From the NCBI RefSeq assembly GCF_013340935.1, contig NZ_WHOS01000015.1:1-64000 (forward strand): a DNA stretch of 64,000 nucleotides. The letters run 5' to 3'. Of the stretch, positions 27,483 to 35,520 are shown piece after piece. A model generated the notes under the pieces. The model had not been told where the DNA came from. It did no database searches and saw only the letters and a list, made by a program, of their open reading frames with translations. Source of the stretch: Azospirillum melinis (lineage in GTDB: Bacteria > Pseudomonadota > Alphaproteobacteria > Azospirillales > Azospirillaceae). Position 1 is the stretch's first letter; every line of letters begins with the position of its first letter. The translations under genes and the position numbers were made by a program.

Positions 27483-28400
27483 TCAACGGCCGCCGGGACG
27501 GGCGAGCAGGATGCCCACCAGGATCACCGCGGCACCCAGCGCCTGCAAAGGACCCAGGGGCTCGCTCAGGAGAATCCAGGCGAGGATGGCCGCCGCCGCC
27601 GGTTGAAGCAGCAGGCTGACCGACGAGAAGGACGCCGGCAGATGCGCCAGGGCGTAGGCGATCAGGCTCTGGCCGCAGGCATGGCTGAACAAGGCGAGGC
27701 CCGCCAGCACGGCCCAGCCGGACGCGCTCGCCGGCAGCATCGCCTCGCCGTCATACAGGCCGATCGGCAGCAGTACCAAGGCGGATATCGCGCCGCTCCA
27801 GGTCATGATGGTGGCGGTGGAGAATTCCGCGCGCAGCCGCCCGACCGACAGGATGTAGCCGGCATAGAAGGCGGCGGTGAGCAGGGCCAGCCCATCGCCG
27901 AACAGATGGTCGGCGTCGAGTTGGAAGCTCTCGCCCATCAGCACGATTGCCCCGGCCAACGCCAGCAGCATGCCCATGACGAAGCGGCGGGTGATCCGCT
28001 CCTTGAACAGGAACCACGCGGCCGGCGCCACGTAGAGCGGAGCGAAGTTCGCCAGCAGCGTGGAGTTGGCAACCGAGGTGTAGCGAATCGAGGTGTGCCA
28101 GATCGCGAGGTCGCCGGCGAAGAACAGGCCGGCCAGCGACAGGCGGGCATAGTCGGAGACGGAGGAGGGACGGCGGCTTGAACGCCCGCCCCGCTGCCGC
28201 GACTCGGCGGCCATCCACAACCCCAGTGCCGGCATCGCCAGTGCGGTCCGCCAGAAGCCGGTGGCGACCGGTCCGACCTCGGACAGCCGGACGAAGATGG
28301 GGGCAAAGGCGATGCCCAGGGCGCCGACCAGCAGCGCGATCAGGGCGATGCGCTGGGTCCGGTACGCATGGTCGACGGGGAAGGCACTGGCGTCTGGCAT
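27483..28400 (-). CDS. EamA/DMT-family transporter (possibly leaderless)
   Basis: A 305-aa inner-membrane protein with ten predicted hydrophobic helices in two EamA repeats (about 20-150 and 165-300), as in drug/metabolite exporters such as RhaT/YdcZ-like proteins. The substrate cannot be told from sequence. I start it at the ATG at 28400 (MPDASAFPVDHAYRTQR); the open frame upstream is not DMT-like. No Shine-Dalgarno is visible. A TATAAG hexamer lies six bases upstream of the ATG, so transcription could begin at the start codon itself. GntR lies 130 bases downstream on the same strand. Confidence 0.85.
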   Translation of the reverse strand: MPDASAFPVDHAYRTQRIALIALLVGALGIAFAPIFVRLSEVGPVATGFWRTALAMPALGLWMAAESRQRGGRSSRRPSSVSDYARLSLAGLFFAGDLAIWHTSIRYTSVANSTLLANFAPLYVAPAAWFLFKERITRRFVMGMLLALAGAIVLMGESFQLDADHLFGDGLALLTAAFYAGYILSVGRLRAEFSTATIMTWSGAISALVLLPIGLYDGEAMLPASASGWAVLAGLALFSHACGQSLIAYALAHLPASFSSVSLLLQPAAAAILAWILLSEPLGPLQALGAAVILVGILLARPGGR

Positions 28401-28462
28401 GGATCGCTTATAACGACCACCCGGTTGCCGGACCAGCGGGACGCAAGTCATGGCTGCCGTGC

Positions 28463-28485
28463 GCCTCCGGGACTCTCCCGGAGGC
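28463..28485. other. Perfect hairpin between lipoprotein and transporter genes
   Basis: GCCTCCGGGA (28463-28472) pairs without mismatch with TCCCGGAGGC (28476-28485) around a CTC loop, 28 bases after the stop of the minus-strand lipoprotein gene. No T run follows on either strand, so it may be a 3' stabiliser or a Rho-assisted end. Confidence 0.45.
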
Positions 28486-28512
28486 TGCCAGCGGCGATAG
28501 GGAAACGGCGGA

Positions 28513-29217
28513 TCAGCGCGGACGGATGCGGCGCAGCGCGACCGACTCGTCGTCTTCCGAGCCGAAATCGTCATAGTGGACCGGGCAGCGGCCATCCTTG
28601 CGCGGATGGTCCTTGACGGTGGCCGGATACCAGTCGCCCTTCCATTCCACCGACACCCGCATGCCGGGCTGGCACAGCGACGAACCGGCGGCGTAGCCAC
28701 CGTTGTTGGACATCGGAGCAGCTCCCGTCGGCGCCTGCATCATCGGCGCCTGAACGCCGCCCGGCGGCATTGGGCTCAGCATGGGTGCGGCGGGCGCCGG
28801 CTTTTCCTGGTCGCAGAAGGCGGTGCAGACGCGCTTGGCGACCACCTGCCCGCCGCAGCTTCCGCCGAAACAGTCGCGATAGTCGGACTCGCAACGCGCT
28901 TCGCAGCTGCTGTTGCCGCAGGAGTAGGAGCGGTCGAAATCGCCGACCGACTTCTTGATCGGCTTCTTTTCCGCCTGCTGGCGGTTTACGTAGGCCTGAT
29001 AGTCGTAGAGGGCGCGCGACCGCGCCTCGTTCACGCAGGCCTGCTGCGACATGCCGCAATTCTGGCGGCAATAGTTGCGGTTCTGCTGGCATTGATTGAC
29101 GCAGAGCCGGCCTTCGGCCGAGCTTGGCGGGACGAGGCTGTACTGCGTCTCGTAAACGGGTCCGCAAGCGCTGAGCAGCGCCATCACGGCAAGGCAGAGG
29201 GAAAGCAGGCGAAGCAT
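28513..29217 (-). CDS. Cysteine-rich lipoprotein with Tudor/SH3-like C-terminus, unknown function
   Basis: I do not recognise a named family. The 234-aa product has a lipoprotein signal peptide with lipobox L15-S-A-C18, so it should be lipid-anchored. The mature part has 14 further cysteines, an even number. They are arranged as C-x3-C-x6-C-x3-C-x6-C (about 39-60) and a second similar cluster (about 98-135), suggesting disulfide-linked helical hairpins. A Pro/Met/Ala-rich linker (about 140-180) leads to a 50-residue module, MRVSVEWKGDWYPATVKDH followed by CPVHYDDFGSEDDESVALRR. This has the pattern of Tudor/agenet-like barrels, which bind ligands through aromatic residues. It is divergent from the N-formylglutamate amidohydrolase gene. 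Function unknown. Confidence 0.8.
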   Translation of the reverse strand: MLRLLSLCLAVMALLSACGPVYETQYSLVPPSSAEGRLCVNQCQQNRNYCRQNCGMSQQACVNEARSRALYDYQAYVNRQQAEKKPIKKSVGDFDRSYSCGNSSCEARCESDYRDCFGGSCGGQVVAKRVCTAFCDQEKPAPAAPMLSPMPPGGVQAPMMQAPTGAAPMSNNGGYAAGSSLCQPGMRVSVEWKGDWYPATVKDHPRKDGRCPVHYDDFGSEDDESVALRRIRPR

Positions 29218-29336
29218 GCGGGTCGTCTTCCGGGTGGGTTCGCGCGGAAAGGAAAGGACAGCCTAGCAGCTTGCCGTTCGGGCTACCACCATCGGCCGCG
29301 CTTCCGCCCGGCGTGGCGGTTGCGGTAGTGTGGCAT

Positions 29337-30194
29337 ATGGCCACATCACCCTCCGAACATCGCCAACCCGTCACCGCGCCCGCACCGGCGCCGCGTGGCA
29401 CCGCTCCGCTGCTGGGACCCGGCGATCCGCCGCCGGCGACCACGCTGAATCCGGAGGCCGATGGACCGCTGCTGCTGCTGTGCGACCACGCCTCCCGCGC
29501 AGTTCCGCAGTCACTGGGCGACCTCGGTTTGCCGGAGGAGCAACTCTGCCGCCACATCGCCTACGACATCGGCGCTGCCGAGGTGACGCGGCGGCTGGCG
29601 GAGCGGTTCGGCGCCACCGCGGTGCTTTCCGGATTCTCCCGGCTGGTGATCGATCCGAACCGGGCTCTGGATGACCCGACCGCCATCCCGGTGGTCAGCG
29701 ACGATGTGGTGATTCCCGGCAACCGTGCGCTCGATGCCGAGGCCCAGGCGCAGCGGGTGGAGGCGCTGTTCAAGCCCTACCACGCCGCAGTCGCGGCTGC
29801 AGTGGCCTCGATCCGAGTCCGCGCGCAGGTGCCGGTGCTGGTTTCGGTGCACAGCTTCACGCCGGCGATGCGCGGGGTGGCGCGGCCCTGGCACATCGGC
29901 GTGCTGTGGGACAACGATCCGCGCCTGCCGGTGCCGCTGATCGACGCGCTGAAGGCCGACGGCCGTTGGTGCGTCGGCGATAACCAGCCCTATTCCGGCC
30001 GCGGCACGCTGGGCGGAACGGTGGAAACCCATGCGACCCCCGCCGGCTACCCCAATGTCCTGCTGGAGGTGCGGCAGGACCTGATCGCCACGCCCGAGGG
30101 CGCCGATCTCTGGGCACAGGTGATCGGCGATGCGCTGGAACCTCTGCTCTCCCTGCCGTCGCTGACGGTGATCCACCATTATCCCCGGGCCTGA
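29337..30194 (+). CDS. N-formylglutamate amidohydrolase family protein (copy 1)
   Basis: A 285-aa member of the FGase family, metal-dependent enzymes that remove formyl or acyl groups from glutamate-like amides. PLLLLCDHASRAVP, the SVHSFTP metal/substrate segment and VLLEVRQDLI are family motifs. I start it at ATG 29337 (MATSPSEHRQ); a Pro-rich N-terminus of about 35 residues precedes the domain. The gene lies six bases before a GCS2 carboxylate-amine ligase, a pairing seen in other proteobacteria. No hut genes are nearby, so histidine degradation is not supported. The true substrate may be another N-acylated amino acid. Confidence 0.87.
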   Translation: MATSPSEHRQPVTAPAPAPRGTAPLLGPGDPPPATTLNPEADGPLLLLCDHASRAVPQSLGDLGLPEEQLCRHIAYDIGAAEVTRRLAERFGATAVLSGFSRLVIDPNRALDDPTAIPVVSDDVVIPGNRALDAEAQAQRVEALFKPYHAAVAAAVASIRVRAQVPVLVSVHSFTPAMRGVARPWHIGVLWDNDPRLPVPLIDALKADGRWCVGDNQPYSGRGTLGGTVETHATPAGYPNVLLEVRQDLIATPEGADLWAQVIGDALEPLLSLPSLTVIHHYPRA

Positions 30195-30200
30195 CACCGC

Positions 30201-31376
30201 ATGGAAAGCACCGTGACCGAACCCTCCTTCACCCTCGGCCTGGAAGAGGAATACCTGCTGGTCGACCGCGGCACGCGCGACATCGTGACCAGCCCGCCGG
30301 ACGAGATGCTGGAAGCCTGTCAGGAACAGGCGCCCGGCCGCATCCATCCGGAATTCCTGCGCTGCCAGATCGAGGTGGGAACACCGGTCTGCCAGACGCT
30401 GGACGAGGCGCGGGCCGAACTGGCGGCGCTGCGCGGCACGGTGGCCGGGGTGGCCGACCGCTACGGGCTGGCGCCGATCGCCGCCTCGACCCATCCCTTC
30501 GCCGCATGGGAGCCGCAGAAGCACACCAACCGCGACCGCTACAACATGCTGGCCCGCGACCTCGGTGCGCCGGCCCGCCGGCTGATGATCTGCGGCATGC
30601 ATGTCCATGTCGGGATCGAGGATGACGACCTGCGCATCGACCTGATGAACCAGGTCCGCTATTTCCTGCCGCATCTGCTGGCGCTGTCGACCTCCTCGCC
30701 CTTCTGGCGCGGGCGCGACATGGAGCGTCGCTCCTACCGGCTGAGCGTCTGGCACGAGTTGCCGCGCACCGGCATGCCCGCGGGATTCCAGAGCTATGGC
30801 GAGTATCAGAGCCATGTCGCGGTGCTGGTGAATGCCGGGGTGATCGAGGATGCCAGCAAGCTGTGGTGGGACATCCGTCCATCCTCGCGCTTCCCGACGC
30901 TGGAGATGCGCATCACCGACATCTGCACCCGGCTGGACGATGCGGTGACGGTGGCGGCGCTGTATCGCTGCCTGCTGCGCATGCTGTGGCGGCTGAAGCT
31001 GCGCAACGTCACCTGGAGGCCCTACAAGAACCTGCTGATCGAGGAAAACCGCTGGCGTGCCCAGCGCTATGGCCTGGACAGCGGGCTGGTCGATTTCGGG
31101 CAGGGCCGCATCGTGCCCTATGCCGACCTGCTGGACGAGATCATCGACCTGACCCGCGAGGATGCCGAGCATTTCGGCTGCACCGCCGAGGTCGGGCGGG
31201 CGCGCGACATCCTCAGGCGCGGCACCAGCGCGCACCGGCAGATCGAGATCTTCCAGGCGGCGCTCGCCGACGGCGCCAGCGAGGACGAGGCGCTGCGCCG
31301 GGTGGTGGACTGGCTGGCGGAGGAGACGATGGTGGGGGTGCGGGACGAGCCGTCACCGACGGGCGTCACCACCTGA
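30201..31376 (+). CDS. Carboxylate-amine ligase, YbdK/GCS2 family
   Basis: A 391-aa protein of the glutamate-cysteine ligase type 2 family, which joins a carboxylate to an amine with ATP. The N-terminal FTLGLEEEYLLVD (catalytic glutamates), the GMHVHVGI metal-site histidines, SSPFWRGRD and SSRFPTLEMRITD motifs are present. E. coli YbdK has only weak gamma-glutamylcysteine synthetase activity, so the physiological substrate is open. It is co-transcribed with the upstream amidohydrolase (six-base gap), suggesting linked making and breaking of an amide. Confidence 0.9.
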   Translation: MESTVTEPSFTLGLEEEYLLVDRGTRDIVTSPPDEMLEACQEQAPGRIHPEFLRCQIEVGTPVCQTLDEARAELAALRGTVAGVADRYGLAPIAASTHPFAAWEPQKHTNRDRYNMLARDLGAPARRLMICGMHVHVGIEDDDLRIDLMNQVRYFLPHLLALSTSSPFWRGRDMERRSYRLSVWHELPRTGMPAGFQSYGEYQSHVAVLVNAGVIEDASKLWWDIRPSSRFPTLEMRITDICTRLDDAVTVAALYRCLLRMLWRLKLRNVTWRPYKNLLIEENRWRAQRYGLDSGLVDFGQGRIVPYADLLDEIIDLTREDAEHFGCTAEVGRARDILRRGTSAHRQIEIFQAALADGASEDEALRRVVDWLAEETMVGVRDEPSPTGVTT

Positions 31377-31388
31377 TCCGCCCGCCCA

Positions 31389-32471
31389 TCAGCGCAGGGG
31401 CGTGTCGAAGAGATGCGCCTCGCCCTCGACATGGATGCGGACGCGGCTGCCGATCCTCGGCAGGTCCAGGCTGGAATGGCGCAGGAGCAGCGGGTTGCGC
31501 TGACCCGGCACATTGCCGAGTGCCACCGCGACCTTGCAGACGGAGCCGCCGAACTCGACGTCGATGACCCGGCCCCAACCTTCAGCACCGTTCTCCGCGG
31601 GGTTCGGCGGGGCGTCGCGGTCATCGACCACCAGCCGGAGCTGCTCGGGGCGCAACATGATCTCGGCCGCGCCGCGCCGGGGACCGGCGGTCACCGGTAG
31701 CCGGCCGAGACTGCAGCTCGCCCAGCCGTTTTCGACATCCGCCGGCAGGATGATCGCATCGCCCAGGAATGCCGCCGTCTCGCGATCGCGCGGCCGTCGA
31801 TACAGCTCCTGGGGTGAGCCGACCTGCGTCAGGCGGCCTTCGCGCATCACCGCCACCTGATCGGCGAAGGACAGCGCTTCGGCCTGGTCGTGGGTGACGA
31901 GGATCGTTGCGATCCCGGCTTCGCAGAGCACGCGGGCGACGGTGCGGCGCAGAGAGTCGCGCAAGCCAGTGTCGAGCGCCGAGAAGGGCTCGTCCAGCAG
32001 CATCAGGGCCGGTTTGCGGGCGAGCGCGCGGGCGAGCGCCACACGCTGCTGCTGGCCGCCGGACAGCTCGTGCGGCCGCCGCTCCAGCATCTGCGGATCG
32101 AGTTCCACCGCATCCAGCAATTCCAGGATGCGGCTCCGCCGGCCGGCATCGCCGCGCTCCAGCCCGAAACCGATGTTGTCGGCGATGCTGAGGTGCGGGA
32201 ACAGCGCGCCGTCCTGCGGCACATAGCCGATGCCGCGGCGGTGGGCCGGCACGACACCGGCGCCATCCACCAGCGGGTGCCCGTCGAGCAGGATGCGCCC
32301 GCTGTCGGCGGATTCGAAGCCGGCGACGATGCGCAGGAGCGTGGTCTTCCCCGACCCGGAGCGTCCGACGATGGCGGTGCGGCTGCCGGCATGCACCGAG
32401 AGGTCGACATCCTCCAGCGCCACCGCGTCGCCATACCGTTTTCCCAGTCCCTGAACCTGAAGGAAGCTCAT
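31389..32471 (-). CDS. fbpC: Iron(III) ABC transporter ATP-binding protein
   Basis: A 360-aa ATPase that powers a ferric-ion importer. Walker [10 protein letters not shown] (about 37-45), the signature LSGGQQQR, Walker [10 protein letters not shown] and the H-loop VTHDQ are intact. A C-terminal TOBE-like region (about 270-360) includes [13 protein letters not shown]. The start at 32471 ([15 protein letters not shown]) overlaps the permease stop by four bases. It converges on the ligase gene, with 12 bases between their ends. FbpC/FutC/AfuC family is the best fit. Confidence 0.92.
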   Translation of the reverse strand: MSFLQVQGLGKRYGDAVALEDVDLSVHAGSRTAIVGRSGSGKTTLLRIVAGFESADSGRILLDGHPLVDGAGVVPAHRRGIGYVPQDGALFPHLSIADNIGFGLERGDAGRRSRILELLDAVELDPQMLERRPHELSGGQQQRVALARALARKPALMLLDEPFSALDTGLRDSLRRTVARVLCEAGIATILVTHDQAEALSFADQVAVMREGRLTQVGSPQELYRRPRDRETAAFLGDAIILPADVENGWASCSLGRLPVTAGPRRGAAEIMLRPEQLRLVVDDRDAPPNPAENGAEGWGRVIDVEFGGSVCKVAVALGNVPGQRNPLLLRHSSLDLPRIGSRVRIHVEGEAHLFDTPLR

Positions 32472-33949
32472 CGTCCGGCGGCCCGTTTCGATTGGATGTG
32501 GAGAAGGATCGTCATCGGCAGCGATGCGGCGACCATCATCACCGCATAGGGGGCGGCCCCCGCATAGTCGATCTCGCTGGTCAGCGACCAGAATTCGGTG
32601 GCCAGCGTGCGCGTCCCGCTGGGGGCGAGCATCAGGGTCGCCGTCAGCTCGTTGGTGATGCCGAGCGCCACCATCGCCATGCTGGCCGCCGCACCGGGCG
32701 CGGCGAGCCGGAAGGTGATCTGGCGCACCGCCTGCAACGGCGTCCGGCCCAGCGCCATGGCCGCCCGCTCCAGTTCGACCGGCGCCTGGGCGAGGCTGGC
32801 CCGCAGTCCGACCAGGGCCCGCGGCAGGAACAGCAGCATGTAGGCCAGCAGCACCGTGCCGACGGTCTGGTAGAGCGGCAGCGCGACCCGCACGGTGATC
32901 GTCACCAGCGACAGCGCGACGACCACGCCCGGCAGCGAGCCGACATAGTAATGGCAGGCTTCGAGAACCCGCTGGAGCCGGCCGGGGGCACGCACCGACA
33001 GCCAGGCCATCGGTGCGGCGGCGAGCGTGGTCAGCAGCGCGCCGGCCAGCGCCAGGGCGACGGTCTGGATAATCGCACCGCCGATGTCGGCGCCCTGCCA
33101 GATGCGGGAACCGCCGATGGCCAGCCAGCGGCCGAGCGTCAGCAGCGGGACGCCGAGCGAGAGTGCAGCGAACAGCAGCGGGATCAGCAGGCAAAGCAGG
33201 GTCGCGCGGCCGAGTTCGGCCGGTGCCGCCCGTCTTGCGGCGCCGCTGCCGACACGGGCGTAGCGTTCCTGACCGCGTAGCAGCACCTCGCCGCCCATCA
33301 GCCCCATGCAGAGCAGGACCAGCACGCCGGCCAGCATGTTCGCCGCCGGGCCGTTGTAGGCCGACTGGAACTGGTCGACGATGGCGGTGGTGAAGGTGTC
33401 GAACTGGATCATGACGTAGAGGCCGTATTCGGCCAGCAGATGCAGGCCGATCAGCAGCGAACCGCCGCAGACGGCCAGCCGCAGCTGGGGCAGAACCACC
33501 GTCAGGAAAACCCGCCACGGTCCGTGGCCGAGCGAGGCGGCGACATCCTCCATCGTCGGATCGAGCCGGCGCAGCTGGGCGGCCACCGGCAAATAGAGGA
33601 ACGGGGAATAGGCGAGCACCGAGACCAGCACCGCCGCCGCCAGCCCATGCAGGCCGGGCGCGACGGTGACCCAGGCATAGCTGTGGACGAAGGCAGGGAC
33701 CGCCAGCGGCGCCACCGCCAGCCAGGCCCAGAACCGCCGTCCCGGCAGGTCGGACCGCTCGGTCAGCCAGGCCAGCGTGACCGCCACCAGAATGGAAAGC
33801 GGCAGGGTCAGCAGGACCAGCAGCAGCGTGTTCACCAGCAGTTCGCCGACCCGGCGGCGGAACACCAGTTCGACCACCGTGTCCCATCCGGTCTGGATGG
33901 TGATCCAGACGACGAAGGCGAGTGGCATCAGCGCTAGCGCCGCGACCAC
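32468..33949 (-). CDS. fbpB: Iron(III) ABC transporter permease (start uncertain)
   Basis: A fused-type permease (at least 493 aa) with about 12 membrane helices and two binding-protein-dependent transport domains. The EAA-like loops are ...[21 protein letters not shown] and ...[19 protein letters not shown]. The first usable start codon is a GTG at 33949, with no Shine-Dalgarno, and it would cut into the first hydrophobic segment. The frame remains open upstream through 34177 without any ATG, GTG or TTG, and residues just upstream ([15 protein letters not shown]) look like a genuine N-terminus. A non-standard start or a sequence error is possible. The 227 bases 33950-34176 hold nothing else that I recognise. 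Confidence 0.85.
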   Translation of the reverse strand: MVAALALMPLAFVVWITIQTGWDTVVELVFRRRVGELLVNTLLLVLLTLPLSILVAVTLAWLTERSDLPGRRFWAWLAVAPLAVPAFVHSYAWVTVAPGLHGLAAAVLVSVLAYSPFLYLPVAAQLRRLDPTMEDVAASLGHGPWRVFLTVVLPQLRLAVCGGSLLIGLHLLAEYGLYVMIQFDTFTTAIVDQFQSAYNGPAANMLAGVLVLLCMGLMGGEVLLRGQERYARVGSGAARRAAPAELGRATLLCLLIPLLFAALSLGVPLLTLGRWLAIGGSRIWQGADIGGAIIQTVALALAGALLTTLAAAPMAWLSVRAPGRLQRVLEACHYYVGSLPGVVVALSLVTITVRVALPLYQTVGTVLLAYMLLFLPRALVGLRASLAQAPVELERAAMALGRTPLQAVRQITFRLAAPGAAASMAMVALGITNELTATLMLAPSGTRTLATEFWSLTSEIDYAGAAPYAVMMVAASLPMTILLHIQSKRAAGR

Positions 33950-34176
33950 CGAGGTGACGGCCAGGACAGGCAGTGCCGCCCGCTTTGGGCGGCGTGCAGT
34001 GACGAGGGAGGCTGCTGCGTGGAGCGTGGGGCGGTCGCGGTCCGCCTGCGGCTGGGAAGAGTGCGGGTGAAGAGCGATGACGGTGAACTCCGGAACCGGC
34101 TCCGGGTCCGTCCGGATGGACGGGCCTGAACTGCCGCCGCCCGCGGTTTCGATGGCGTAGGCGACGGCAGATTGGA

Positions 34177-35220
34177 TTACAGCAGGCCGGCCGCGGTCAT
34201 CAAGTCGGTGACGGCCTTATTGTTGAGCGCCTCCGGCTTGACCTTCGGTGCCTGCAGCTTGTCGAGCGGCTCCAGCTTGGCATTGGAAGCGATACCGCCG
34301 GCAACGGCGTATTCATACGAGTCGCCGTCGCGCAGCACTTCCTGCCCGCCCTTGCCGGTCAGGAACTTCACGAAGGCCTCGGCCTCGCGCTTGTTCTTGC
34401 TGGATGCCAGCATGCCGGCGCCGGAGATGCTGACGAACGCGCCGGGATCGCCGTTGCGGAAATAGTGCAGGGCGACGTTCTTGCTGTTCTCGCCGCCGGT
34501 GCGGGCCTGATCGCCGATGTAATAATAATGGTAGATTACCGCGCCCTCGACCTCGCCGGCATTCACCGCCTTCATGGCGACGCTGTTGCCGCGGTAGGGC
34601 TTGGCGTTCTCCTTCATCGCCTTCAGCCAGGAGGCGGTGGCCGCCTCGCCCTTCAGCTGGAGGAGCGCGCCGACGATGGCCTGGAAGTCGGCCCCGGCGG
34701 GCGAGGCTGCCCAGCGGCCCTTCCACTCCGGATTGGCGAGGTCGAGCAGCGACTTCGGCAGCTTGTCCTGCGTCAGCTTGCCGGTGTTGTAGGCGAAGAC
34801 GGTGGAGCGGGCGGCGATGCCAACCCAATGGCCGTTGGCCGGGCGGAAGCTGTCGGGTACCGGGGCCAGCGTTTCGGCGCCGAGCGGTGCGAACAGCCCG
34901 GCATTGTCGACCAAGGCCATCGCCGGGGAATTCTCCGTCAGGAACACGTCGGCGGGGGAGGCGGCGCCCTCCTGCACGATCTGGTTCCCCAGCTCCATGT
35001 CGCTGCCGTTGCGCACGGTCACCTTGATGCCGGTTTCGCGGGTAAAGCGCTCCACCCACTCCTTGGTCAGGCTGGCGTGCTGGGCGTTGTAGACCGTGAT
35101 GCCATCAGCGCTCGGCGCCGTCTGGGCCGAGGCAAACCCGGGAAGGGCCACGACCGGCAGGGCGGCGAGAGCGGAGGCGAGGGCGAGCGACCGGACGAAC
35201 CGGGAGCGGGAGATCTTCAT
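34177..35220 (-). CDS. fbpA: Iron(III) ABC transporter periplasmic binding protein
   Basis: A 347-aa ferric-binding protein. A signal peptide (about 1-33, ending GFASAQT) is followed by [15 protein letters not shown], the family N-terminal metal/phosphate loop, then [10 protein letters not shown] and the tyrosine cluster IYHYYYIGD, where FbpA-type proteins bind Fe3+ by adjacent tyrosines. I start at ATG 35220 ([11 protein letters not shown]), preceded by AGAGG. It heads a three-gene unit fbpA-fbpB-fbpC transcribed leftward from a promoter at 35271-35299. Confidence 0.93.
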   Translation of the reverse strand: MKISRSRFVRSLALASALAALPVVALPGFASAQTAPSADGITVYNAQHASLTKEWVERFTRETGIKVTVRNGSDMELGNQIVQEGAASPADVFLTENSPAMALVDNAGLFAPLGAETLAPVPDSFRPANGHWVGIAARSTVFAYNTGKLTQDKLPKSLLDLANPEWKGRWAASPAGADFQAIVGALLQLKGEAATASWLKAMKENAKPYRGNSVAMKAVNAGEVEGAVIYHYYYIGDQARTGGENSKNVALHYFRNGDPGAFVSISGAGMLASSKNKREAEAFVKFLTGKGGQEVLRDGDSYEYAVAGGIASNAKLEPLDKLQAPKVKPEALNNKAVTDLMTAAGLL

Positions 35221-35270
35221 TCCAACCTCTTCTTCGGACAGGCCAGGCGTGGGGGCCAAGCCATCGCCGC

Positions 35271-35324
35271 CTTTTAGTCCCTCCCGGCACTTGTTGCAAC
35301 TTGTTCTCATTCGCGTAAACTTGT
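35271..35324 (-). promoter_or_regulatory. fbpABC promoter and operator array
   Basis: On the minus strand TTGCAA (35299-35294), a 17-base spacer and TAAAAG (35276-35271) form a plausible promoter. Overlapping and upstream of the -35, the + strand reads ACTTGT at 35289, 35299 and 35319, spaced exactly 10 and 20 bases, so one face of the helix. Minus AATGAGAA (35311-35304) matches a half-site of the Fur box. An iron-responsive repressor or activator is likely; which one (Fur, Irr, RirA-like or a dedicated factor) is inference. Confidence 0.5.
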
Positions 35325-35357
35325 CCATCGGCTGGCTTTTTCTTCCATCCAACCACC

Positions 35358-35386
35358 TTGACGCGCGCGTCACGTCTCCATACGCT
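35358..35386 (+). promoter_or_regulatory. metY promoter
   Basis: TTGACG (35358-35363), a 17-base spacer and TACGCT (35381-35386) predict a start near 35393. It is divergent from the fbpABC promoter 60 bases away and gives metY a leader of about 128 bases. Confidence 0.5.
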
Positions 35387-35401
35387 TCCGCACCGTCGAT
35401 G

Positions 35402-35491
35402 CCGCAGGAATGCGGGTTGAACAGGGCTGGCAAATAAGACGCTGAAAAGCAAAGGGGGCCGCTCGATGTCAGGCGGCCCTCTTTTAATTTT
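35402..35491 (+). promoter_or_regulatory. metY leader: small hairpin followed by intrinsic terminator
   Basis: Between the predicted promoter and metY lie a stem CCGCA/TGCGG with a GGAA tetraloop (35402-35415) and a strong terminator: AAAGGGGGCCGC (35451-35462) pairs with GCGGCCCTCTTT (35473-35484, one G-T), then TTAATTTT to 35491. The terminator ends 29 bases before the metY ATG, and nothing on the + strand upstream needs terminating. This is the layout of an attenuator or riboswitch controlling sulphur assimilation. I do not recognise the SAM-II consensus in it. Confidence 0.5.
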
Positions 35492-35520
35492 CGGCGCCAA
35501 CTTCGAGGGGAGGGAGGAGC

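Noticed and set aside
32472-33887. A long upstream extension of fbpC through the permease gene
   Set aside because: The ATPase starts at 32471 in the usual way; the extension is the permease read in the wrong frame.
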